64,000 bases of DNA from Chromatiaceae bacterium (lineage in GTDB: Bacteria > Pseudomonadota > Gammaproteobacteria > Chromatiales > Chromatiaceae): contig JACKMP010000004.1 of assembly GCA_024235315.1 (NCBI GenBank), positions 1 through 64,000 of the forward strand. Reading direction: 5' to 3'. The translations under genes were made by a program, and so were the position numbers. Below are positions 8,189 through 16,218 of the stretch, piece by piece; within the stretch, counting starts at the first letter, position 1; each line of letters starts with the position of its first letter. The notes beneath the pieces are model-generated. The model worked only from the letters and a program-made list of their open reading frames with translations. It made no database searches and was not told the DNA's origin.

Positions 8189-8318
8189 CGGCCAACTGCC
8201 CGTAACCGCCCACCCGACTGGTTTGTTCGTGTTCCGGCATGTTCCAGACGACCAGCGCGACCGCACCAAACAGTGCGACCAGTTTGATTCCTTCCAACAA
8301 TGGCTTTGCGATCTTCAT
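8178..8318 (-). CDS. Small single-pass membrane protein, function unknown
   Basis: A 46-residue protein: a short basic N-terminus (MKIAKPLLEGIK), one hydrophobic helix (LVALFGAVALVVWNM) and a hydrophilic tail. A GAGG motif lies upstream at a rather long distance. No homologue is recognised. The in-frame extension to 8402 lacks a membrane-protein-like N-terminus. It could be a chance frame, since the only support is its signal-anchor shape. Confidence 0.35.
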   Translation of the reverse strand: MKIAKPLLEGIKLVALFGAVALVVWNMPEHEQTSRVGGYGQLAVNR

Positions 8319-8426
8319 GGGCAGGCGCCTCACCAACCGGTTTGCCGGTGACTGGTGGGCGAAGTCTGCCCGGATTGTCTGACAGGGAAATGTCAGTGAC
8401 ATCGCATCGCGATGACCGGCCGCCAG

Positions 8427-9038
8427 TCAGCCGGGGTGGGTGGAAGTCACGGGTCTTGCCGGCTTCGGTTCGCCGCTGGAGGTGCTGTCGACATCGGACC
8501 TTTCCGATGCCGGTTGGTGCCGTTCGGCCTGGATCAGGATACCCAGCTTGGGGTGATCCACGTAATGCAGTTCCCCGCTGCGCATCCGCCGGCGCAGCTG
8601 GATGCGGTAGGGGGTGGACGAGTTGGCGTCATTCAGGACGAGGTCGGTTTCCAGGTGCAGAAAACGGCCGCGGGTCACCCGGACCAGCCCATTCAGTCGT
8701 CCGCTGCCGATCGTGTACCAGCGACTGCTGTTGCGATCCGGAGGTGCCTGTCGCCACGTGATATGTTCGTGGACGATGAGGCCCTTCTTCTTCAGTGTGT
8801 ACGCCTCCGGTCCCAATACCTTCGGTCCACCGGGCAGGCTATCCAGGCGTATTGTTCCTGCGCCGCGATCGGGCTCGCCCGGGTCGGCCGGCCAGAACTC
8901 GTCTGCGCCGCCACCGGGCCGTTCGAACACCAGCATCTCGAAGTCGTAGAGCTCCTCTTCGGCGACCACCGGGCCAACCAGCGAGAGTGCGAGAATCACA
9001 ACGGCGAGCAAGCGCCACCTGGAACGGTTCGTAATCAT
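8427..9038 (-). CDS. csiV: CsiV family protein
   Basis: A 203-residue exported protein that matches the CsiV family, annotated in gammaproteobacteria as peptidoglycan-binding. Family segments seen are the mature start YDFEMLVFER, the central HEHITWRQAPPDRNSSRWY, the GLVRVTRGRFLHLETDLVL strand, and RRRMRSGELHYVDHPKLGILI near the C-terminus. A signal peptide (MITNRSRWRLLAVVILALSL...VAEE) supports the ATG at 9038, ten bases after the mfd stop. A start at 9074 overlapping mfd is possible. Location directly behind mfd is common for this family. The role in the cell wall is taken from the family name and is not visible here. Confidence 0.8.
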   Translation of the reverse strand: MITNRSRWRLLAVVILALSLVGPVVAEEELYDFEMLVFERPGGGADEFWPADPGEPDRGAGTIRLDSLPGGPKVLGPEAYTLKKKGLIVHEHITWRQAPPDRNSSRWYTIGSGRLNGLVRVTRGRFLHLETDLVLNDANSSTPYRIQLRRRMRSGELHYVDHPKLGILIQAERHQPASERSDVDSTSSGEPKPARPVTSTHPG

Positions 9039-9048
9039 GGCGACGACT

Positions 9049-12000
9049 TCACTGTATACCGAGCAATTGGTCAAGTACGGCCTTCACACCCTGTACACGT
9101 TGTGCAGGATCCGCCAGGTCGGCGAAAAATCTCAGCTTGTCGCCACCTTCCAGCTTGAATGACTTTGGCTGTGTCTGAATCAGTTGGATCAGGCGCGTCG
9201 GGTCAATCTTGGGCTCGGCGTCGAAATGAATCTTGCCTCCCGCCGGCCCGGCCTCGATCTTGCGGACGCCGAAAGGTTCGGCGTGCAGTTTCAATTCGGT
9301 CGCGTCGAACAGATTGCGGGCAGGATCGGGCAGCAGGCCGAAACGATCGATCATCTCCACCTTGAGGTCACGCAACTCTTCGCCGGATTGTGCCGAGGCG
9401 ATGCGCTTGTATTGAATCAGGCGCACATGGACGTCGGGCAGGTAGTCGTCGGGGAGCAGGGCGGGGATATGCAAGTCGACCTCGGCGCCATGGTCGAGTG
9501 GGCGATCGAGTTCCGGCTGGCGCCCGGCACGGATCGCCTGGACCGCGCGCTCGAGCATCTCGGTGTACAGGGTGAAACCGATCTCGTGGATCTGCCCGCT
9601 CTGCTCGTCGCCGAGCAGCTCGCCGGCGCCTCGAATCTCCAGGTCATGCGTGGCCAGTGTGAAACCGGCCCCCAGCTCCTCGAGCGACTCGATTGCCTCC
9701 AGTCGTTTGCGGGCGTCAGGGGTCATCGCCTTGGGCGGGGGCGCGATGAGATACGCATAGGCACGATGGTGAGAGCGGCCGACGCGACCGCGCAGCTGAT
9801 GGAGCTGTGCCAGACCAAGCTTGTCGGCTCGGTCGATGATGATGGTGTTCGCGCTCGGTACATCGATGCCGCTTTCGACGATCGTGGTGCACACCAGGAT
9901 ATTGAAACGCTGGTGGTAGAAGTCGCGCATGATGCGTTCGAGCTCGCGTTCACGCATCTGGCCGTGAGCAAACTCGACCCGTGCACCTGGAACCAGTTCG
10001 GCCACCATGCGCGCGGTTTTTTCGATCGTCGCCACCTCGTTGTGCAACAGGTAGACCTGGCCGCCACGGTTGATCTCGCGCTGGCAGGCCTCGCGGATCA
10101 GCACGTCGTTCCATTGGCTGACGAAGGTCTTGATAGGATGGCGGGCCAGCGGCGGTGTGGCAATGATCGACAGGTCACGCATGCCCGACATCGCCATGTT
10201 CAGCGTTCGTGGGATAGGCGTGGCGGTAAGGGTCAGGATGTCCACCTCGGCTCGCAGCGCCTTCAGGCGTTCCTTGTGCCGAACCCCGAAACGATGCTCT
10301 TCGTCGATGATAACCAGCCCCAGGTCCTTGAATCTGACGCCGTCGCTCAGCAGCTTGTGCGTGCCCACGACGATGTCGACTTGACCCTGTTCGAGGCCTT
10401 TCAGCACCTGCGATGTCTCTTTCGCCGAACGGAAGCGCGAAAGACTCTCGACCTTGATCGGCCAGTCGGCAAAGCGGTCGGAAAAGTTCTGGTAGTGCTG
10501 TTGTGCGAGCAGTGTCGTGGGCACCAAAACAGCTACCTGCTTGCCGGCATTCGCGGCGATGAATGCAGCGCGCATCGCCACCTCGGTCTTGCCGAAGCCG
10601 ACATCACCGCAGACCACGCGATCCATCGGTCTTGGCGAGACCATGTCGGCGACGATGGCATCGATCGCGTTCTGCTGGTCCGGCGTCTCCTCGAACTCGA
10701 AATCGGCGGCGAACTTGCGATAGTCGTCGTGCGGGGCGGGCAGGGCATTGCCCTGGCGCGCCTCGCGACGTGCATAGATGTCCAGCAGTTCTGCGGCCAC
10801 GTCGCGCACTTTTTCTGCGGCCTTCTTGCGTGCCTTCTCCCACTGGTCGCTACCGAGCCGGTGTAACGGTGCGGCCTCCGGCGAGGCGCCCGTATAACGG
10901 CTGATCAGGTTGAGCGACGACACTGGTACGTACAGCTTGTCGCCACGCGCGTATTCGAGGGTGAGGAATTCGTTTTTCTGGCCACCCACCTCCAGCGTCT
11001 GCAGGCCGAGGAACCTGCCGACACCGTGCTCTTCGTGCACCACAGGCGCGCCGACGGCCAGTTCTGCCAGGTTGCGCACGATCTGGTCGGCGTCCGCGCC
11101 CTTGCGGCGCCGGCGCTGCTTGACACGCTCGCCGAGCAGCAGGGTCTCCGGGATCAGCAGCAGACCCTGGTCGGACAACCATAATCCAGATTCGAGCGAC
11201 GCCACGGTGATGCAGGGTGAAATGTCCGCGGCCACGAAGTCGTGCCAGGATTCGCTGTACGTGGGGCGAATGTCGAAGCTGCGCAGGGTGTCCAGCAGCG
11301 CCTCGCGGCGCCCGGCCGTTTCCGCCACGAACAACACCCTTGCATTGGCCGTGGCAAGCGTCTGCTGCAATGCCTGCGCCGGGTTGGCGGCCTTGGCCTG
11401 GATGCCCATCGGCGGCAGCGGCCGGCTCGGCAGGTTGAGGCATGGCCCATGGTGCTCGGCACAGTCGGCGTCGCCTGGCTGCATTTGGATCCGGCGATGG
11501 ACTGCGAGGCGGCTGTGCAGTTGCTCAGGAGCCATGTACAGCGCGCCGGGCTGCAGCAAGGGGCGCTCCAGGTCGTAGCGCCTTTGTTCGTAGCGCTCGC
11601 CGACACTGTCGAAGAAGTGCGCCGCCTCGTCACCGAGCCGGCGATCGTAAAGCACCAGGCTGTCGCTCGCGATGTAATCGAACAGCGTGGCGGTGTGTTC
11701 GAAAAACAGTGGCAGGTAGTACTCGATACCACCAGGCATCTGCCCCTCACTGACGCCGCGGTAGATCAGGCTGCGCTGCGGATCGCCTTCGATCTGTTTC
11801 CTGTAGGCGGCGCGAAAGCGCGCGATGGACTGCTCGTCGACGGGAAACTCGCGTGCCGGCAACAGCGATATCCGGTCGATTTTCTCGCTGGTGCGTTGGG
11901 TCTCCGGGTCGAAGATGCGAATCGAATCGACCTCGCGATCGAGGAGATCGATACGGAAAGGCTGCTCGCTGCCCATTGGGAACAGATCGAGCAGCGATCC

Positions 12001-12501
12001 GCGCACCGCGAATTCACCATGCGCCATCACCTGGGACACACATTGATAGCCACCGGCCACCAGGCGCTGGCGGAAATCCTCCATGTCGAGGTCGTCACCG
12101 ACCTCCAACAGCAGGCTGTTGGCATCGAGAAATTCCGGCGGCAACAGGCGCTGCATCAAGGTGGCGACCGGCACGACGACGACTCCGCGTTGCAGTCCTC
12201 GCAGGCGGTGCAGGGTGAGCAACCGCTGCGAAATCAGCTCCGGCAGCGGCGAAAAGACGTCGTAGGGGAGGGTCTCCCAATCGGGGAAGCCCAGCACGTC
12301 CAACGTCGGGTCATCGAGGAAGAAGCAGATCTCGTCGGTGAGACGTGCTGCTGCCTGCACATCGGCAGTGACGACCAGCAACGGCGCGTCGGCCTGATTG
12401 ACCGCCCGGGCGATGGCGTATCCGCTGGCAGCACCCACGCAATGACCCCAGCTGGCGATCAAAGACGCAGTGGACGGAAGTGGAGGGACTACTGGGTTCA
12501 C
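9049..12501 (-). CDS. mfd: Transcription-repair coupling factor Mfd
   Basis: Mfd displaces stalled RNA polymerase and recruits UvrA to the transcribed strand. The order is UvrB-like N-terminal domains, the polymerase-interacting module (VVHEEHGVGRFLGL, YVPVSSLNLISRY), then a RecG-like translocase with Walker A GDVGFGKTEVAMR, DEEHRFG (DEEH box) and TATPIPRTL, and a C-terminal TRCF domain. The GTG at 12501 gives 1150 residues (E. coli 1148) and an N-terminus VNPVVPPLPS like other Mfd proteins. The open frame runs further upstream to 12726 but that part overlaps the dsrE-like gene and has no Mfd character. The start codon is inferred. Confidence 0.95.
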   Translation of the reverse strand: MNPVVPPLPSTASLIASWGHCVGAASGYAIARAVNQADAPLLVVTADVQAAARLTDEICFFLDDPTLDVLGFPDWETLPYDVFSPLPELISQRLLTLHRLRGLQRGVVVVPVATLMQRLLPPEFLDANSLLLEVGDDLDMEDFRQRLVAGGYQCVSQVMAHGEFAVRGSLLDLFPMGSEQPFRIDLLDREVDSIRIFDPETQRTSEKIDRISLLPAREFPVDEQSIARFRAAYRKQIEGDPQRSLIYRGVSEGQMPGGIEYYLPLFFEHTATLFDYIASDSLVLYDRRLGDEAAHFFDSVGERYEQRRYDLERPLLQPGALYMAPEQLHSRLAVHRRIQMQPGDADCAEHHGPCLNLPSRPLPPMGIQAKAANPAQALQQTLATANARVLFVAETAGRREALLDTLRSFDIRPTYSESWHDFVAADISPCITVASLESGLWLSDQGLLLIPETLLLGERVKQRRRRKGADADQIVRNLAELAVGAPVVHEEHGVGRFLGLQTLEVGGQKNEFLTLEYARGDKLYVPVSSLNLISRYTGASPEAAPLHRLGSDQWEKARKKAAEKVRDVAAELLDIYARREARQGNALPAPHDDYRKFAADFEFEETPDQQNAIDAIVADMVSPRPMDRVVCGDVGFGKTEVAMRAAFIAANAGKQVAVLVPTTLLAQQHYQNFSDRFADWPIKVESLSRFRSAKETSQVLKGLEQGQVDIVVGTHKLLSDGVRFKDLGLVIIDEEHRFGVRHKERLKALRAEVDILTLTATPIPRTLNMAMSGMRDLSIIATPPLARHPIKTFVSQWNDVLIREACQREINRGGQVYLLHNEVATIEKTARMVAELVPGARVEFAHGQMRERELERIMRDFYHQRFNILVCTTIVESGIDVPSANTIIIDRADKLGLAQLHQLRGRVGRSHHRAYAYLIAPPPKAMTPDARKRLEAIESLEELGAGFTLATHDLEIRGAGELLGDEQSGQIHEIGFTLYTEMLERAVQAIRAGRQPELDRPLDHGAEVDLHIPALLPDDYLPDVHVRLIQYKRIASAQSGEELRDLKVEMIDRFGLLPDPARNLFDATELKLHAEPFGVRKIEAGPAGGKIHFDAEPKIDPTRLIQLIQTQPKSFKLEGGDKLRFFADLADPAQRVQGVKAVLDQLLGIQ

Positions 12502-12559
12502 GGGCTCGAAAGGAATGGTCAGGGCCCGGCATTTTCGCACAACCGCGCGGCGGCCGACG

Positions 12560-13063
12560 TCAGCGGATTTCCTCGATGGCAAATATCTTGTCGCGGATCT
12601 GGGGGATGACCAGGCCGTAACCCTGCTGCTGCAGGTGCGCGATCTCGACCATTGCGGACGGCACGATCTCGACAAAGTCATGGAAAGTGTCGGCATCGTA
12701 GCCGTAGTCGCCGGCGGCCAGACCACAGACCCTGAACTTCACCCCGAGGCTGGCGTAGTAGCGCATGCGTTCGACGCTGTCGCGATACTTCTCGTAGTTG
12801 TGCCTGGCCAACGTGACGATCTCCGTGCCATGGACCACGACCACGATACCGAGGAACTCCGGTGCCATGCTGTAAGGCTCCTCGATCAGGGGGTTCATGA
12901 ACGACCTCACCCAGTAGAGGCCGTTGTCGATATGCCGGGGATCGGCGAAAAAGAAATCGAATACGGCCTTGGGCTCGCCGTAGTCAGGAAAAACCGTTTC
13001 GCCGGTCGCCGCGGCCGGGGCCGCGAGGGCGATCGCGATCGCCAGCAGGAAGGGTCTGAACAT
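12560..13063 (-). CDS. Exported DsrE/DsrF-like family protein
   Basis: A 167-residue protein with a clear signal peptide (MFRPFLLAIAIALAAPAAATG) and a DsrE-type fold. Recognisable parts are EFLGIVVVVHGTEIVTLARHNYE and GVKFRVCGLAAGDYGYDAD, with one Cys in the loop where DsrE-like proteins keep theirs, then IVPSAMVEIAHLQQQGYGLVIPQI. DsrE proteins carry persulfide sulfur; this one would work in the periplasm. GGAGAGG precedes the ATG. Upstream lies an exported rhodanese in the same direction, so the two could exchange sulfane sulfur (inference). Confidence 0.8.
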   Translation of the reverse strand: MFRPFLLAIAIALAAPAAATGETVFPDYGEPKAVFDFFFADPRHIDNGLYWVRSFMNPLIEEPYSMAPEFLGIVVVVHGTEIVTLARHNYEKYRDSVERMRYYASLGVKFRVCGLAAGDYGYDADTFHDFVEIVPSAMVEIAHLQQQGYGLVIPQIRDKIFAIEEIR

Positions 13064-13174
13064 GATGCCTCTCCGTGACTTCCGTGATCATGGAAGTGTA
13101 GTCCCGGGGATCAGGGGCACAGCCAGGCTTTGATGGTCTCCCGATCGCCGATCGACGGTCGTGCTCTTGAATGT

Positions 13175-13206
13175 GCGGCCGCAGGGTGTGTCCGCCCTGC
13201 GACCGC
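13175..13206 (-). other. Stable intercistronic hairpin between rhodanese and dsrE-like genes
   Basis: Twelve base pairs with a single C-A mismatch close an eight-base loop; the arms are 13175-13186 and 13195-13206. No T-run follows on either strand, so it is not a classic terminator. It may tune expression or mRNA stability of the downstream dsrE-like gene. Confidence 0.4.
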
Positions 13207-13241
13207 CAGAAGGTTGAGCGGGGAATGCGACCCCGTTGCCG

Positions 13242-13898
13242 TCACCGCTTCTCGGTGCTCAATCCCAGAATCTCCCAGTCCTGCATGCCGCCCCGGTACC
13301 ACTTGATCTTGTTGGCGGGATAGCCGAAGCGCAGAAGATTTTCGATATTGTTCGGCGACTGGCCACACCACATGCCATTGCAGAAAAGGACCAGTGTCTT
13401 GACGTTGCTGTAGTCCCAAAGGCCTTCAATCTCCCTGGCGCCGAACTGTCCGGTGAGAATCTCGGCGATCGAGATCGGATCAGCACCCTTGGAGGGATTC
13501 AGCTTGGTCCATGGGAGGTTGATGGCGCCGGGAATGGTCCCTTTGGTCACCCAGTCAGGCGTGCGCGAGTCGATCAGCACGATACTGTCGTCGCCGCCGG
13601 CCATCTTTTCCACGTACTGGATCAGTTCCAGTTCACCGATGGTTTCCACACCCGGTGCGAGTTGCGACGGCTGTATGCAGAACGGTGGGCACTTGCGCGA
13701 TGTCTTGGAAAATGCAGGGTTTACGGTCGCCGATTCGTCCTGGTTTCGCATGATCGTGATTTTCTTGCCATTCACGGTGCCTTCGAACTTGCTCATCGAC
13801 CGGGTGATGCCGACGGCCATGTCGTCCGCGAACACAGCGTTACTGGATATCACCGTGATGGCGATGGCGCAGGCGTGAATGATCGTTCTCGGTTTCAT
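13242..13898 (-). CDS. Exported rhodanese-like protein with additional CPPFC motif
   Basis: A 218-residue secreted protein. The chosen ATG starts MKPRTIIHACAIAITVISSNAVFADD, a signal peptide, and AGGAGG lies ten bases upstream. The rhodanese domain occupies about residues 85-215: IVLIDSRTPDWVTKGTIPGAINLPW is the CH2A-type segment, and the active-site loop is LFCNGMWCGQSP with the catalytic Cys at the usual place and a second Cys four residues on. In front of the domain is KCPPFCIQP, a CxxxC pair. Such proteins move sulfane sulfur. The small exported peptide upstream and the exported DsrE protein downstream suggest a periplasmic sulfur-handling group. Confidence 0.85.
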   Translation of the reverse strand: MKPRTIIHACAIAITVISSNAVFADDMAVGITRSMSKFEGTVNGKKITIMRNQDESATVNPAFSKTSRKCPPFCIQPSQLAPGVETIGELELIQYVEKMAGGDDSIVLIDSRTPDWVTKGTIPGAINLPWTKLNPSKGADPISIAEILTGQFGAREIEGLWDYSNVKTLVLFCNGMWCGQSPNNIENLLRFGYPANKIKWYRGGMQDWEILGLSTEKR

Positions 13899-14002
13899 CC
13901 GCGGGGGTCCTCCTGGATGGTTTTTGGGTAATTCGTACTGTCTGGGTAATCGTTCGGATTCTGTCGCATTGTGTGACTTAACTGCCGATGATATGGCGCG
14001 CG

Positions 14003-14176
14003 TCATTCGCACTCCGGCTCATCGCTGCCCGATCCCTTCTGCTTGTCTTTTTTTCCGCCGGCGCTGCTGTCATCCGCGTAAACGTCCGAACGATCAGTGG
14101 TCGTTCCTGCTATTGCAGCGGAATGCCATGCGGCAACCGTGGCTATTATGACCAGGAAAAGCGGAAAAAAACGCAT
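14003..14176 (-). CDS. Small exported peptide, function unknown
   Basis: A 57-residue frame with a good signal peptide (MRFFPLFLVIIATVAAWHSAAIA) and a short, very hydrophilic mature part of about 34 residues rich in Asp, Lys, Gly and Ser, ending DEPECE with a single Cys. AAGGGG stands 11 bases before the ATG. It is oriented like the rhodanese gene that starts 104 bases downstream. No family is recognised. The signal peptide, ribosome-binding site and tail composition make a chance frame unlikely, but there is no comparative evidence. Confidence 0.6.
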   Translation of the reverse strand: MRFFPLFLVIIATVAAWHSAAIAGTTTDRSDVYADDSSAGGKKDKQKGSGSDEPECE

Positions 14177-14428
14177 GTCAGGTTACCCCTTCTCGGATAG
14201 GCTCGGTCGTGCGCAACCCCAGGTAGATGTTGCGGCTATAGATCAATGGCGGTCGATCTTCGGAAAAATTGAAGTGAACTGGCGTCAGAAGCCATCTGAC
14301 CTGGCATCGACTATAGCGTTTCAATACATGGTTTACCAATGAGGGCAAGATCCTAATTGTTTGATTTCGATCGGAAACCTCTGTCCTTGGGGCGCTTTGC
14401 CCGGGTGCCGGAATGGCTTTGGAGTACT

Positions 14429-15280
14429 GTGTACCCCCTGGCGCATAGGCGTTCTCCAGTGCCAGTGGCGACAGGGCTCCGGATTGTTGCCGGTGTCCTG
14501 CTGGTGTTCAGTGTCGCGGGTAGCGGCGTGGTCAGTGCCGATGTTCCGGGCAGCTTGCCCGACAGGGCGCGAGAGCAGCGCCTGAAGGATCAGATCGTCG
14601 ATGGCCTGCTCGACGGGGAGCCAATCGAACTGCGCACCGCTACGGGCGTAGACTTTCTCGCCATTCGTACGAACAGCGTGACAAGGCCTGCGCGTGGCTC
14701 GGTGGTGATCCTGCATGGCAGGGGGTTCCACCCCGATTGGGCGGATGTCGTTCATCCGTTACGGGTCGGTCTGACGGAGCATGGCTGGGACACCCTGTCC
14801 GTCCAGCTTCCGGTGTTGGACAAGGCAGCAAAGTACTACGACTACTACCCGGTGTTTCCGGCGGCCGGCGAGCGTATCGAGGCGGCGCTTGCGGCGGCGC
14901 GCAACCTGCCCACGGGAAAGGTCGTGCTCATCGCGCACAGTTGCGGATCACATATGGCGCAGCACTGGATGTTGTCGAACGATCCGGAGACCAGGCAACC
15001 CTTTGACGCCTTTGTCGGTATCGGCATGGGTGCCACGGATTTCCGACAGCCAATGCGTGACCCTTTTGCCCTGGACAGACTCAAGGTGCCGGTGCTGGAT
15101 CTGTACGGAGACGATGACTACCCCGCGGTGCACCGGCTTGCAGACGAGCGATTGGCGGCGTTGCGTGTCGGCGGCAATCCAGCGAGTGTGCAGATCGTGG
15201 TACCGCATGCCGATCATTACTTCAGGGATCGCGGCGAGGAATTGTTGAAGGCGGTATCAGACTGGTTGGATACCTTGTAG
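14429..15280 (+). CDS. Exported alpha/beta-hydrolase, DUF3530-like
   Basis: A protein of about 283 residues with an N-terminal signal segment (LRIVAGVLLVFSVAGSGVVSA) followed by an alpha/beta-hydrolase-like domain. GSVVILHGRGFHPDWADVV resembles the oxyanion strand of DUF3530 proteins. LIAHSCGSHMAQHW is the nucleophile elbow, with Ser in an H-S-C-G context. LDLYGDDDYPAV and PHADHYF supply the acid and the His. The start is uncertain: GTG at 14429 has GGAG four bases before it, GTG at 14459 sits closer to the signal peptide, and a TTG at 14357 would add 24 residues. The substrate is unknown. The gene converges on aguB. Confidence 0.7.
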   Translation: MYPLAHRRSPVPVATGLRIVAGVLLVFSVAGSGVVSADVPGSLPDRAREQRLKDQIVDGLLDGEPIELRTATGVDFLAIRTNSVTRPARGSVVILHGRGFHPDWADVVHPLRVGLTEHGWDTLSVQLPVLDKAAKYYDYYPVFPAAGERIEAALAAARNLPTGKVVLIAHSCGSHMAQHWMLSNDPETRQPFDAFVGIGMGATDFRQPMRDPFALDRLKVPVLDLYGDDDYPAVHRLADERLAALRVGGNPASVQIVVPHADHYFRDRGEELLKAVSDWLDTL

Positions 15281-15330
15281 GGGGTAGGTGGCCGCTGCCG
15301 CCACCACAGTACGTGTCCAGCGGGGTCGAT

Positions 15331-16218
15331 TCAGTCAAGATACCGTTTTGGAAGGTCACCATAGGCGTCGATACGGCGATCCCGCAGGAACGGCCACATT
15401 CTGCGTACCTCTTCACTGCGCGCAAGGTCGATGTCCACGATCAGAGTCTGTGCGGTCTCACCGGCCTGTGCGATCCACTCGCCCTGTGGGCCACAGGCGA
15501 ATGAACTGCCCCAGAAGCGGATGCCGCCATCGACGTCATCGGGTGCCGGCTCGAAACCGACGCGATTGCAACTGAGTACGGGTATGCCGTTGGCGACCGC
15601 ATGCCCGCGCTGCACTGTCAACCATGCCTCGCGCTGGCGTGAGCGCTCAGCGTCGTTATCGCTCATGTCCCAGCCGATGGCGGTGGGGTACAACAGGATC
15701 TGAGCGCCGGCCAGCGCCATCAGGCGGGCTGCCTCCGGATACCACTGATCCCAGCAGACGAGTACGCCGAGGCGTCCCAGCGAGGTGTCGATTGGGGTGA
15801 ACCCGAGGTCGCCGGGGGTGAAGTAGAACTTTTCGTAATAACCGGGGTCGTCGGGGATATGCATCTTGCGATACCGCCCGCACAGGCTGCCGTCGCGTTC
15901 CAGGACCACGGCGGTATTGTGGTAAAGACCGGCGGCACGACGTTCGAATAACGAGGCGACGATGACGATGCCATTTTGTTTGGCCAGCGCGCCAAGGTGT
16001 TGCGTGCTCGGGCCGGGGACCGCTTCGGCAAGATCGAACCGCGAGGGGTCCTCTGTCTGGCAGAAATAGGGGCCATTGTGCAGTTCCTGCAACAGGATCA
16101 GCTGCGCACCCTGTGCCGCGGCGGCAGCGATCTGTTCACCGATCAGGGCCAGGTTGGCGTCGGCGTCACCCTGGTTCTCGTGCTGTATCAGGGCTGCCTT
16201 TACGCTTGGCTTGCTCAT
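15331..16218 (-). CDS. aguB: N-carbamoylputrescine amidase
   Basis: A nitrilase-superfamily enzyme of 295 residues that hydrolyses N-carbamoylputrescine to putrescine, CO2 and ammonia. The Glu-Lys-Cys triad is visible: LLQELHNGPYF, YRKMHIPDDPGYYEKFYF and VLVCWDQWYPEAAR. The N-terminus MSKPSVKAALIQ is typical and its ATG overlaps the aguA stop by four bases, so the two are translated in step. A longer frame to 16317 would run into aguA and is rejected. Confidence 0.95.
   Translation of the reverse strand: MSKPSVKAALIQHENQGDADANLALIGEQIAAAAAQGAQLILLQELHNGPYFCQTEDPSRFDLAEAVPGPSTQHLGALAKQNGIVIVASLFERRAAGLYHNTAVVLERDGSLCGRYRKMHIPDDPGYYEKFYFTPGDLGFTPIDTSLGRLGVLVCWDQWYPEAARLMALAGAQILLYPTAIGWDMSDNDAERSRQREAWLTVQRGHAVANGIPVLSCNRVGFEPAPDDVDGGIRFWGSSFACGPQGEWIAQAGETAQTLIVDIDLARSEEVRRMWPFLRDRRIDAYGDLPKRYLD

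Noticed and set aside
9184..10866. 560-codon plus-strand frame inside mfd
   Set aside because: It is entirely antisense to the helicase domain of mfd and shows no motif.
12502..12726. Upstream in-frame extension of mfd
   Set aside because: It would overlap the dsrE-like gene and has no Mfd-like sequence; the GTG at 12501 gives the family length.
15287..15305. GGTGGC/GCCACC hairpin between the DUF3530-like gene and aguB as a terminator
   Set aside because: Only six pairs, no T-run on either strand; too weak to list as a terminator.
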